Below, one piece after another: positions 9,653 to 20,551 of a stretch of 64,000 nt of DNA (position 1 is the stretch's first letter; each line of letters begins with the position of its first letter). The DNA comes from Allacma fusca (lineage: Eukaryota; Arthropoda; Collembola; Symphypleona; Sminthuridae). Below the pieces are notes generated by a model. That model was not told the origin of the DNA. It did not search any database and saw nothing but the letters and a program-made list of their open reading frames with translations. The stretch is from assembly GCA_947179485.1 (NCBI GenBank), contig OX359245.1, positions 73,767,067 through 73,831,066 on the forward strand. Reading direction: 5' to 3'. The position numbers and the translations under genes are program-made.

Positions 9653-10645
9653 ACCTGTCGACGGGTACCCTTCAAAGAAGCCTTCCATTAATGTTGGAGA
9701 AACGGGACTCAGTCTATTGGGACGGACTTCAAAAACTGAGATACAGATACCGACTGGACTGAGACTGGGACTTAAAAATTAAACAAATACAGGGACTGCG
9801 ACGGACTGGGACTCTCTCTCTCTCTCACTAAACGTCATAAAGACTGAGGAGACTCATTGTTGGGTTTGGGTTACATATCGTCGTGGAAGAGACAAAATGG
9901 TCTACACACGCGTGCATTTGTACAGCATTTGGACCATTTTACCTCTTCAGCAACGTTATGTTCATGCCTACTATGTATCTTAGTTCCATCTCATGACAAT
10001 TTCTACAAAACTTTGTGCTTTGTTATGGAGGTTGCTGTGGACTTATAAAAGGTTAGGGACGGATACCGACTTTATCCAAAGACTCTGCCAGAGACTGTGA
10101 CTGATTCGGACTCACGTCATTTCTTACTGGGACGGACTGGACGGACTTAATTCATGATACTCTGGGACTCACAAGAGATATGACTCTCAATTCAGGGACT
10201 TCCCCAACATTACCTTCCATCAGAGAAGGACGTGCTTCTTTCAAAAGAAATGAAGGGAAGGGGAGGAAGGGGGGAAACATTACGAAGGAACAAGTAAGGC
10301 TTCAGCACATTAATAAAAAATTGAAGTCAATACGCGCTTTCATTCACATGTAACGTACCAGGATACGTATAATACGATGGAAAGGCGGTTTCTAGCGAGT
10401 ACTGTAATTTTTCGTATCTTGACCTTGTTGTCTCATATATAAAAATAAAATATTACGGAAGACCGAATTTTTTGAGGGAAGTATATTACTGAAGGCTTAA
10501 GGAAGGATCTCAATAAAACAACTTCGAAGGAAGGGTGAAGGAAGGACTTTTGTTTCCAAGCCTTCAATCTGAAGAGGTCTGAAGGAAGGAAATGAATCTA
10601 TTTTTGCATTCGAAGGATTAAAGGAAGGGAAAATCATTTGAACAT
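9653..10645. mobile_element. Possible hAT element with GAAGGAAGG words, interrupted by 9689-10212
   Basis: AGATGTTCA near 9653 is matched by its reverse complement TGAACATCT near 10645. The internal sequence outside the nested insertion is rich in GAAGGAAGG and AAGGCTT words. No convincing target duplication was found, so the borders are approximate. Confidence 0.4.
9689..10212. mobile_element. Non-autonomous hAT element, GGGACTGAGACTG words
   Basis: Perfect 8-bp target duplication CCTTCCAT (9681-9688 and 10213-10220). Terminal inverted repeat TAATGTTGG(A/G)GAA. The ends are packed with GACTGAGACTGG and GGACGGACT words. Length is 524 bp and no transposase is present. Confidence 0.85.
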
Positions 10646-10707
10646 CTGAGTCAGATAAGAGGTACACTTGTAAGAGCAAGCATTCCCAATAATTTAGGTA
10701 CATGAAT

Positions 10708-11480
10708 CAACTTACGCGAAGCAAGTGCCAAGGGTCGGAGTTTTGTAAATCTCCCTGGAAGATTATTTCCCTGCTGACTATTATCTCCCTGCCGGTAGGT
10801 CCTCAACGATTTCAAAAATCCCTGCTGAAAAAAAGGTCAACAATTTTCATAATCCCTGTTGTCAAAACAAATCCCTTACAAGACATGAAATCCCCGCCAA
10901 AGTTAATCAACTTACGCGAAGCAAGTGCCAAGGGTCGGAGTTTTGTAAATCTCCCTGGAAGATTATTTCCCTGCTGACTATTATCTCCCTGCCGGTAGGT
11001 CCTCAACGATTTCAAAAATCCCTGCTGAAAAAAAGGTCAACAATTTTCATAATCCCTGTTGTCAAAACAAATCCCTTACAAGACATGAAATCCCCGCCAA
11101 AATTAGTCAACTTACGCGAAGCAAGTGCCAAGGGTCGGAGTTTTGTAAATCTCCCTGGAAGATTATTTCCCTGCTGACTATTATCTCCCTGCCGGTAGGT
11201 CCTCAACGATTTCAAAAATCCCTGCTGAAAAAAAGGTCAACGATTATCAAAATCCCTGTCGCCAAAAAAAAACCTTACAAGACATGAAATCCCGCCAAAA
11301 TCAATCAACTTACGTGAAGTAACTGTCAGGGGTTGGATTAATGTAAATCTCCCTGGAAGATTATTCCTGAATTTCCGTGCTATTATCTCCCCGCTGGTAG
11401 GTCCAAATCCCTAACAAGACGCGAAATCCCTGCCAAATGTGACCAATCAAGCCAAAAATCCCTGTTTGCTTAACAAATTT
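10708..11480. repeat. Tandem repeat of exactly 200 bp, three near-identical copies plus a diverged fourth
   Basis: Units start at 10708, 10908 and 11108 with CAACTTACGCGAAGCAAG; the fourth, diverged and shortened, starts at 11306. Within the unit the words ATCCCTG and TCTCCCTG recur. The near-identity of the first three copies implies recent amplification. Open frames of 67-91 codons here are repeat artefacts. Confidence 0.9.
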
Positions 11481-11510
11481 CCCTGAACTCCGTCAAAACA
11501 AAATTAGAGC

Positions 11511-11537
11511 TGTGTGTGTGTGTGTGTGTGTGTGTGT
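11511..11537. repeat. TG dinucleotide microsatellite
   Basis: Uninterrupted (TG)n of about 27 bases. Confidence 0.95.
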
Positions 11538-11623
11538 AGTACAACTCTCGTACGAAAAAGGGACCCTTGAGTTTTCCCTCTCTTTGAAGGGTTCCCCACT
11601 CGCAGCAACAGGTTGAGCCGCCC

Positions 11624-11666
11624 ACGCACATTTCATTCCAAAGGGCCTTCAGAATGAAATGTGCGT
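11624..11666. repeat. Perfect 15-bp stem hairpin
   Basis: ACGCACATTTCATTC at 11624-11638 is exactly complementary to 11652-11666, with a 13-base loop. It lies just upstream of the long palindrome at 11690. Confidence 0.85.
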
Positions 11667-11689
11667 CTCACAGTGCCCCTATATAGCAA

Positions 11690-11759
11690 AATGTCGATCT
11701 ATCACATAATCAATAAAATCTCCATGGAGATTTTATTGATTATGTGATAGATCGACATT
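11690..11759. repeat. Perfect 70-bp palindrome with no spacer
   Basis: Two 35-base arms meet at CCATGG with no mismatch. With one indel the symmetry continues outward through a TAGCAA pair. The palindrome sits at the break point where homology to the receptor-like gene begins (about 11772). Confidence 0.95.
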
Positions 11760-11771
11760 CTTGCTACTACT

Positions 11772-12076
11772 AATACATTTTGCATGGACTGTATGGTTGG
11801 GGAATTTTGAAATACTATGGGAGCAAGTTATTTGAGTTTCTAGAACAATTAATGGAAAGTGGGATTATCCTGAGGGTTCGGGCAAGATTGGAGGAATTGC
11901 ACCGAGCAAAGTCCGACTTGAAATACTTGCAGAGTTTACCTAGATCAATTGAAGCTCTCAAGTTGCGTTCAAATTTCATTGAAACGCTGTTTATGCTTTA
12001 CGCGCTTCTCTCTACCGTTTGTTTTGGCTTTTTCTTGTTTGAAATAATTGCATCTACAAAACTTGTGTTTGGTTGA
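11772..12076 (+). pseudogene. 3' fragment of the ionotropic-receptor-like gene
   Basis: About 300 bases almost identical to the last 100 codons of the intact gene (about 35928-36231), including the final membrane segment and the stop. The N-terminal six-sevenths is missing; upstream lies the palindrome. It is a truncated duplicate, not an independent gene. Confidence 0.85.
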
Positions 12077-12889
12077 AAATTCGGCATTGCATTTACGAGT
12101 AGTGGATTTAAGATAAAAGTTGTTCCCAAAGTTCGAACGCTTTAGAATGTGTAAATTTAGTCTTAAGTTGATTTTAAAAATGTATATTTATTGTTGTAGG
12201 ATTATGTCCACACTAGTTAGTCAGTGCCAACTTAAATACATTATAATGCTTATTGAAGTTATTTATGACAATTACATTGGAAATGATCAATTATCCTGTA
12301 TATTATATATATCTACCCATATCAATCTCCTAACACGATAGTGAGATCACAACTAGAATACAGTTTTTCAGACAGTTTTAGTTACCAGGAATGAAGTTTT
12401 AAATTTATGGATTTTTATTTCTACGTAAAAGATCAGACGTAAAATAATGACTATCAGATTGTGTGTACTTTCATAATTCATAACGAACTCTTATTGAACC
12501 ACATGTTTTGTAATGCAGAAAAATGTTTCGAAATACTTACTGAGGTGTAGTTAAAACATGTAAGTAATTTCTGTCAGGTATTTGTGGGGTGTATTTAATT
12601 TATCGATACAATATTCTGTAGATAAAATATAGTCAATAACAGTCAATGTAATATTTTATACTTGCGGTCAACGTTCTCCACAACCTTCACACTAGGCACG
12701 AGTTTTACCATAGACCAGTATTCAAACAGCATATTATTCATTTCTTATTTGGTTTGTATTTGAATTTCGATTGAAACTTCCATTTTGCGTTATATTCGAA
12801 TTCGGTTACCTAATCAAATCAATACAAAAGTTGTATTCGAATTATTAAATCAAATATAGCCCTATATCGTATTCGAATTTTATTTTAAC
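12077..12889. other. Duplicated 3' flank of the receptor-like gene
   Basis: Matches 36232-36697 and then 41588-41960, so it lacks the 4.9-kb hAT nest found in the other copy. It preserves the empty insertion site near 12540. No gene is seen. Confidence 0.7.
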
Positions 12890-12943
12890 AAAAATAAGCA
12901 TGAGTTGGAATCCATGAAGGGACCTGGAATAGATTGTGATTAA
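12890..12943 (+). pseudogene. Last codons of a secreted 8-cysteine protein gene
   Basis: The final 16 codons and stop are nearly identical to the end of the gene at 43594-44924 (GPGIDCD ending). Everything upstream has been lost, with the receptor flank joined directly to it. Confidence 0.8.
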
Positions 12944-13230
12944 GATACTTTATGTTTGCAAAGCTTTTCCATAGAATTACGACATTTCGTTACTTCATCA
13001 CGCCTTGTAGTTCTGTTGAAATAAAACAAATTCTTACATTCATGAATGGATTGAAAGCTTAATTAATGACAGATTTCAAATTCTGATAAGTTATGATACC
13101 TTGGATCCCCATGGCTCATCTAGTGTATGGGTTGGCGTAATTATTTTTAATACCCATGTAGTTTAGCGAATATACGTGAACAGTTACCAAAATTAGGTAT
13201 AATCGTTAAATTAGTGTTACGGGTCAGCAC

Positions 13231-14829
13231 CAGAGCTCCGCACGGGTTCGAGTACCTACTCGAGTTTCAAGTACGAGTACAAGTTCGGGTCGAGTACGGA
13301 GTCACAACAAATTATGTACTCGTACTCTCGGGTCAAGTATCTCTATGCGTACTTGTACTTGAGTAATTTTGAACCGAGTATCGTAACAAGTACGAGTTCT
13401 CAAAAAGTACTTGAAGCAAGATACGAGTACAAGTACAAGTAATGAATTTTAAATTACTTGGTACTCGTACTTGAAATGCAAAAAGTACTCGATTACTTCC
13501 ACCAAATCATGCGTAGAAAAGTCATGCCTTAAATCCTGCATCATTGGCTGTTATTTTGATGTGAGCCGAGAGCCGCCTTGTACAACACATCTACACATGG
13601 AATGTTATACTTCAATGGAACTACTGAAAATACAATGAAGGCAATGTATGGTACATAGAAATCTAACCGCTACAGTATTGAAACTTTAGTTCACAATCAG
13701 TTTAAGGGGCAGACTTCATTGTAGTGTTTCTGTACGGTACTAAATCATGGACTCGACCCAACTCGTTTTCCCGAACCGAAAAAACCACATTTATGTTCCC
13801 GAAACCGGAACCGATATGTTAGAGTCCGGGAAATTTTTTAACGGTTCTTTTTCTTTCGTTGACCCGAAATCGAACCGGAACCTTGGGAATTCCCGATACC
13901 GAAAAGAAACACTACTGCATTGCCATGGATATTTGCGAGGTTGATCTATCACGGGATACGGGAAATTTCATTCTAGATATCTTTAAATTTACTCATTTAC
14001 CTGAGGTCTTTCAAAAAGTAAAGCAATGTCGGCTTATAAAAATTTGACATGTTTTTTAGATTATTCAGTGTTTGAAGTACATACAACTAATAAGTTTTAA
14101 CGCTACTTGGTCGAAAATTGTACATGTTTTTCAGTCATTGTGTATGTTTATACAAGCGGTCGTGGTGAGTTGAGAACATGTGCAGAAAACACAGGAAACA
14201 AGGTTTAAGAAATTGTCTTCAACGTATTAATGGTAATAGTTAAAAATATTGCGGATAAGAAAGATTTTAATATAAACTTTTTAATATCACGGCTCGCAGT
14301 TCTGAAACTACGTCACTATTGACTATTTGTTGAAAAAATTTCATGGGTAAAACTCAATTAGTTATTTATCATTTGTAATGCATTGCCACCACAGCAGCTA
14401 CATCGATGATGTCAGACGATGAATTATTTGAAAATTTACCTGCAAAACAAATCCTTTTGATCGATAAAGGCTAGAAATAATAGCAAAATCAGTGAATAAT
14501 TTTATTACATTAAACAAAAATTTAAACTAATTGCGGCTACTTAAAAATACTATAAAATTTACAAAAGTAATTAAAAAAGTAATTGAATATCGAGTACGGT
14601 CCAAGTACGAGTTCAAGTACGGGTCGGTCCGGTTTTAAAAAAGTACTTGAAAGTTCGGTCCGAGTACGAGTACGCCTACATTGTATATTTACCCGCACTC
14701 AGAGTACCGGATTTTGTACTCGTACTTGAACGACCAAGTCCGGATCTGACTCTGCTTTTACCCGAAAATTCAAGTACGGTTCCGGTTCAAGTTCGGTATC
14801 AAAAATTACCCGACCCGTGCGGAGCTCTG
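13231..14829. mobile_element. Non-autonomous hAT element, GAGTACAAGTAC words
   Basis: Terminal inverted repeat CAGAGCTCCGCACGGGT. Perfect 8-bp target duplication GTCAGCAC (13223-13230 and 14830-14837). The paralogous segment keeps the empty site as a single GTCAGCAG at 45207-45214, which proves the insertion. Both ends carry dozens of GTAC-centred words (GAGTACAAGTACGAG). A smaller element is nested at 13722-13914. No transposase frame is present. Confidence 0.93.
13722..13914. mobile_element. 193-bp nested hAT-like MITE, CCCGAAACCG words
   Basis: Ends TAGTGTTTCTGTACGG and its inverse (GAAACACTA), flanked by CTTCATTG and CTGCATTG (7 of 8 matching). The interior repeats CCCGAACCG and CCGGAACCG. 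The related outer element at 20552-23105 lacks it at the corresponding place (about 22190). Confidence 0.8.
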
Positions 14830-14837
14830 GTCAGCAC

Positions 14838-16445
14838 AACGCTCGAGTGTGCATGGCTCAAAGATTTTTGTTGTTGTTCTAGAGGTGTTTATTGTTTTAT
14901 TCGGCTGAAACTATGATACAATTTCCTTTCAGCAATTTCTTGTACCTCTGTTTCGTAAATTTGAGAAATTACTTACCAAAATTGTCTGACCCCATAATAA
15001 AGTAACAGCAAATAGTAATCATATTTTACTTTCACGTCGGCAATCCTAATTCACAAATTCCCAGGTTCGTTTTTGCAGACTGGAAATGAAAGCAGAATTT
15101 ATTTCTTATTCATAAATACTTAGACTTCTGTCCGCTATAAAAAGTGTGCTCATTTTATTTCGGTGACAGATTAGTTTTTAAATTCATGCTGGGGGTTAAA
15201 GTTATAACATCAAACATTAATGACTTGCACCAAAATTATAAGTGAAGCAAAGATATGTGATGACATACCGGTCCACATTGTTACAAATTTATAAAGAATT
15301 TATGTGGGGACATTAGTACCTCGGATAGCACCTTTTTAATATGAAGTGTTTAACTTACACTGTATTTTTTCCAAGTAGCGTGGGTAACCCGTTCTGCTCC
15401 AAAATCAATAAAGCTTTGAAAGAATATTCATAACTGAGTCTTTTCACAACGAAATGTATTACTTCCGCGATCTTTGGGACGCATTTTGGTCGAAGTCGGC
15501 GGTTCTGTTTAACCATATTTCAGCTAAATGGAATAATTAGTTTTGATTTTAAAGTGGTGTTTCTATCGGTAACAAATAATTGAGTTCGACTCGAAACAAA
15601 ATTCAAGTTTTTGTCCCGAACTCGACCTCGGGACATTCGAGTCAGGAAATGTTTTTGTACTCGAAACCGAGGCCATTAAAAAATATTTTACCCGAAACCG
15701 ATTCGAACTCGAACCAAAAGCTGACACAAAATGTATGTATATTTTTGTGTGAAAGTAAAATAATGTAGGAATCCCCGGGTCGACTTTTAATTTCACTAAA
15801 ATTAGGCACCACCGGCCAACTTCAATACTAATTCTTTGAGATATTTTTTTCTATAAACAAGAAAAACGAGGCCAGCTTTAGGGTTGCTTTACTTTACACC
15901 ACTAAGTTAATTCATGGAATATTCAGAACTTATGAATAACTCTCTGCTTATTTGCTTCGGCTTTTTCTTGTTGGAAATAATTGCACCTACAAAACTTGTG
16001 GTCGGTTGAAAATTGCCCTTAAATTCGATAATGTAGCTTAGAGTTGTGACTGCGGCAAGTTTCACATAATTTTTTCTAAGTCAAACGGATGATCCCATCT
16101 GCGCCAAAATCAATAAAGCTTTGACGCATTATTCATGATTGAATCACAGTTTTTGCAAGAGCAGCGTCCTATTTAAATAATGTGCGTACGTCCCAGACGA
16201 TTGCTCGGAAACTACCCAAGGGATTTTAACAAAACTATACGCAGCGAAGGACTACTTCCGCTAATGTTTGGGACACATTTTGATTGAAATCGGTGGTTCT
16301 GTGTAACCCAGGTTGAGCTAAATGAAATAGTTTTGACTTTACAGTCAACAAGTTCCATACGACAGTCTCCAATGCAATGGGAAATGTATTTTTTGGAAAT
16401 TAGTAGGAAACTTTTAAAATAATGATGCTCTAATGATTTTCTATG
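14838..16445. repeat. Segment duplicated from 45215-46200
   Basis: Aligned landmarks include CATGGCTCAAAGA, TTTCTTGTACCTCTG, the GAAATGAAAGCAGAATT stretch and AACTTATAAATAAC. It contains no intact gene; open frames such as 16212-16466 have a counterpart at 45934-46167 but no protein-like features. Confidence 0.7.
15555..15735. mobile_element. Word-rich island, TCGACTCGAAACC type
   Basis: Short island of CTCGAAACCGA and TCGAACTCGA words absent from the otherwise paralogous 45-kb segment, so it is an insertion. The left end TGGTGTTTCTATCGGTAA resembles the MITE at 13722. No clean target duplication was found. Confidence 0.45.
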
Positions 16446-17259
16446 GGGAAAACCAAAATGAAGCATAAAGACAAAATATGCGGCATGCAGTGGATTCTCC
16501 GAATAAATTTACCATGTAATTAAATGCTGATTTTTTATGTTTTTGTCATTCAATTTTATTTAAATAATTCATTTTTGAATTGATACTTTAAATAAATTCA
16601 TGGAATATTTAGAGACGCTGTTGTAAAGAACTTATAAATAACTGAACAAGTGAGAAGGAACCGTGTAAGGGAAGAGAATGAAGATGATATCTCTCTAGTT
16701 TACTTTTGTCTCATACGTCTTAACACATATGTATTTTTATATAGTTTTATATAAATGTTTAAAAGAATAGACAATAGTCCTAAACTTTACTGAATAAACA
16801 TTGGGATAAAATGTAGGTGTCACAACTGGTTTGATATTTCCAAGTTATTTCTACTTCTCGGAAGTGACTTGTGGTATCGGAAGACTTACTGTGTTTCAGT
16901 AGCACCCTGAAGATGATGTTGGATTCCGGCACCGATCACAGATGAAAGACGTAATTTTTCCGTTTTCCCAACTTGGCCCACCAGCAGGTAAAATTTTGTA
17001 GCTCTGTGCCGATCCGTTTCGTGCACCGTATATTTAATTAAATCTGATCAGGATACGAATCCCATAAATGTTTTACAACCCGAACGGATTGAAAACTCGG
17101 TTTTTACATTTCTTCAAAGTATGCTAAACCCCGTTTCATTGTTACTTATACGGTTTGGTGGAGAAGAAACGCATGGGACATATGTACTTTACTTATTGGG
17201 GGTCCCATTGGAGGCTAATTGTAAGTTTCCCACAAATGACCAAGTTACATTCGAAATTA
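16446..17259. other. No gene seen
   Basis: AT-rich sequence; up to about 16700 it follows the duplicate of the 46.2-46.5 kb region. Part resembles 57720-58060 (shared words around a cGTTTC...TTTAATT stretch), so it belongs to the same duplicated receptor flank. Confidence 0.4.
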
Positions 17260-19102
17260 TTAACTTAATGTCCTTTTTACAAAACACACCATTCTGTGAA
17301 AACTACAGGCATGGTATCATTTATTCAATTTACAAAAATTCTTGAAACTACCACAGATTAGCGAACAACTTTAAAAAGCTTCGATGCAAATAAATATTTA
17401 ATTTTGCATTCTGTTGATAAAGTTGGACTTTTACGATATTGAGTCTAAGTAATCAATAATCGATTGTTTAATACAGCTAACGACAAAATTACACAAACTG
17501 GGCATTATTATTCACGGTTCAAACAAGCATGCAATTTTTGTTACCAGTTTACAATGTAAGGAAGTGCTGAAAGCATTTGAAGTAACTAAATTTTGTGTTT
17601 GGATCTACTCACATTTACCTCATCTCTTTCCTACAATGTGGGCATCCCGAATTTCAATCGTAATTTCAGTCATTTTTCGGTTTGTAATCTGCGTTCACAA
17701 AGTTCTACGCCCACTATTATTTTTTAATGAAGACATCCCTGAAGAATCTTATGATTTACAGGAGATTCGACTCGAAAAGTTTTTTTGGAGAAGCTCCAGT
17801 TGTCGCTCGGTGTTGTTGATTTACGTTTTACGATTTAAGGAATCTTGTGGAAATTTTCTGGACCAGAGTTCTTAACTGATTCAGTATTTTAAAACTATTC
17901 GTTGTAAAATATACACGAATATCGATATAGTTTTGAAATTGTAAAGTATAGATACGTGGATTGGTCCGAACTATTTTAAGGTGCTAAGGAACGGGGGTAG
18001 CTTTCTCATAATTTTCTTAACTGGTATTTGCAGTTAGAATATCGAAGACCTGCATAATTTCTGTTACATAATTAAATAATTGGACTGTTAATAGAAAGAA
18101 TGTGAAGGTCCTAAATCAATTTTCTAGAACGTGACCAATTCAGCAGTCTCAGATATTTAAAGAAAATATACTACTGAATACATATTGTCATATACTCTAA
18201 TCGTAAGCGTCAGAACTGGCTTGACTTTAGTACCAATCAAGAGGAAACAAGTAAATTATTTATCAGCCCAACTGATCAAATTAAATTAATTTTAACCAAC
18301 TCGTTTCGTCCGCTGCTGCTTGTTTAACTATAACTGACCCGACCGCAAATCCGGTGCATAAATGTTTTACAACCCGTACGTGCTCAAAATCTGGGGTTTA
18401 TGATTCCTCAAATCATGCAAAAATACTGTTATAATTCTACCCTCTCTCCAATCTGCTATTTGCTTTGTCAAATATGTCTTACAATTACACAATCCATGTT
18501 TAAGAATTTTGCTCGTATATTTTAGTAACCCGATTCAAGGGATTCGCAAATTGAAAACTGTCATTCATCATTTGCATTTTCTTGATCCATTATGCAAACA
18601 ATACGCAGATTTAATGAGGTAAAGACTAAACATTTTCAGTCATGCGCAAATTACCAAAATATGGTGATTATTCTAAGCATCTGACATAATTTCCTGTACA
18701 AATTCTTCTATCTAAACTAGTGTTTCTGCTGTTGCCAAGTTTGGGAATAACCGAACTTCAAACTGTAATTATTACAATTCGTAATGCAAGTACCACTAAT
18801 GCCGTAACTGGTACTTGATAAAATCTGTCAATTTCATTATGCAAATAACCGAAATTGAACTTGCAATTAGTTAATAAGTTTCTTGTAGTTAGTAAGGCAT
18901 TTGTTTATAATGTCACGATAAGTACAATTGCAATTGCAAGTTAACTGATTTGGAGCATAAATCGTCGGCAAATAGTCAAAACGATCTGTGCACTTTTGTT
19001 TAGTAGCAAAATGATCTTCATGCAGTTTCATTACACTGAAAAAAGTTCATTAAGTAAAATGTTTTACAGTTAAAAATTCTTCCTTAAGCATGTATTTACA
19101 AG
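17260..19102. repeat. Segment duplicated at 59350-61218
   Basis: Both copies contain the same truncated receptor 5' end and the same downstream sequence, ending at GCATGTATTTACAAG. Here that sequence continues uninterrupted, while at 61219 a hAT element begins. The truncation therefore predates the duplication. Confidence 0.75.
17636..17930 (+). pseudogene. 5' fragment of the ionotropic-receptor-like gene
   Basis: Starts with the same MWASRISI as the intact gene, with the signal-peptide region. It lacks about 130 bases after VCVHKV-equivalent codons and ends where homology stops near ACGAATATCG. It stops at 17875, so only a short non-functional frame remains. Confidence 0.8.
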
Positions 19103-19679
19103 AAGCCCTTAAAATATTTAACCGGCCTTTAGCCTTCCTTTTTAAAAGTGAAAACACAAATTAGCATATGGTCTTCATCTTAAAAAATTCCTCCTTCAAT
19201 TTCAGACTTCATCTGATTTATTTAATGAATCAATAAACTCATCAAGTATGGCTTTTGAGGACATTTTGAATATGTGTACATATTTCCGGTCTCTTGAGCA
19301 TATGCACATACAGCAACAGTTCCCCTTATTTATTCACATCAAATGATCCACACAAATGATACTTCAGTTAATCATTTCGCTAGATGGAGCTGGAAATTAT
19401 GGTCCTGAAAATCAATAAATTTTGTGTAAATGGGACCATTATGATACTAATTCAAAATTCACTTAATCATATAGCCTCGTAGCCGACGAAAATGTACAGT
19501 AACTATGCTCATTGATATAGTCCGTCATTGGAAATCATGGATTTATTTCTATGTATGACTTGCCAACTAAATCTAAATAAATCAAATCAAATCAAATCAG
19601 TACTCTGGATTATTGTGTACCTTATAGTTATTAGAGCGAAATGACTTATTGAACCATTTTAAGGAATTTTACGATAAAA
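19103..19679. other. No feature seen
   Basis: AT-rich sequence without coding signals. Confidence 0.4.
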
Positions 19680-19960
19680 TTCGAAACGGTTGCAAGTTGC
19701 AATTAAATTGATAAGTACTTTTTAAAATTGCAACTTTTTCCAGTCCAATTACTTGTAATTGCAATTAAATTTCATGCAATTTCCGTTGTGCTTAACCGGT
19801 AATTGCGAGTATAACTTTTGCAATTGCAATTTGATTATACACAAAATTGCACTTGCACCGACACTTGCAATTCTCTGGTGTCAAACAACCGCAATTGAGA
19901 CGTACTTGCAAGTTCAATTAATAGTTGCGGTTAACTTGAAATTGACAAGAAACAGTGATT
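19680..19960. mobile_element. Word-rich island, TTGCAATTGCAA type
   Basis: Dense TTGCAATTGCAA and ACTTGCAAGT words, as also seen at 18900-18960 and 60930-61030. It resembles the subterminal regions of the hAT elements here, but I could not define termini or a target duplication. Confidence 0.4.
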
Positions 19961-20359
19961 TGAACTCCATACTTACCTATACTATTCATACTAAATGGGC
20001 ATAGATATCCAACGATTCGCGCTTTGCTCTCAGTTTGATTTAAATTATTGTGACATTTTCTATTTATTTTTATCAGCATGTCAGATATATACTAACGAGT
20101 GAGAAAAATAATTTTGCTCAATCGTACAAACTTCAGTTTCAAAATAGCAGAAATTTTCATTTGATTTTTGCTTCACTAATGCTTTGTGATATGTAATGTC
20201 AACAATCCACAAAAAAATCGATTTTGCTCCACGTTTTTGAAGATTATGACCACGAATTCGAATACAGGTGAGTTAATTATAAGTGGCAAATTGCCAGAAG
20301 AATTTGCGTGTCATTGGGGATTCCAATATTTCATTGAATTGTTCCTTATATGGGCTGAG

Positions 20360-20543
20360 ATGAGAAGAAATGTCCGGGACACCTTTTACGTGTTTACGGT
20401 TCCAGAAGTGTCGAAGTGTCTCTCAGGAGACCCCGCAACGTTCCGAAATTCTCGGGACAAAAATGTTTCACCCCGCCCAGCAATGAAATAACGTGGAGAC
20501 AGTATTTATGTTCCGAAATTGTCTCGTTCCAGGCCAAATAGCA
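20360..20543. mobile_element. Word-rich island, GTCTCGTTCCGAAAT type
   Basis: Contains GTCCGGGACAC, GTGTCTCTCAGGAGACC and TTCCGAAATTGTCTCG words. It is cut by the element starting at 20552 and continues after 23113. No termini were resolved. The frame 20186-20491 that overlaps it is not convincing. Confidence 0.35.
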
Positions 20544-20551
20544 GCCCAGTA

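Noticed and set aside
10702-11215. Repeated 67-91 codon frames
   Set aside because: Same frame recurs in each 200-bp tandem unit; no protein-like composition or start context.
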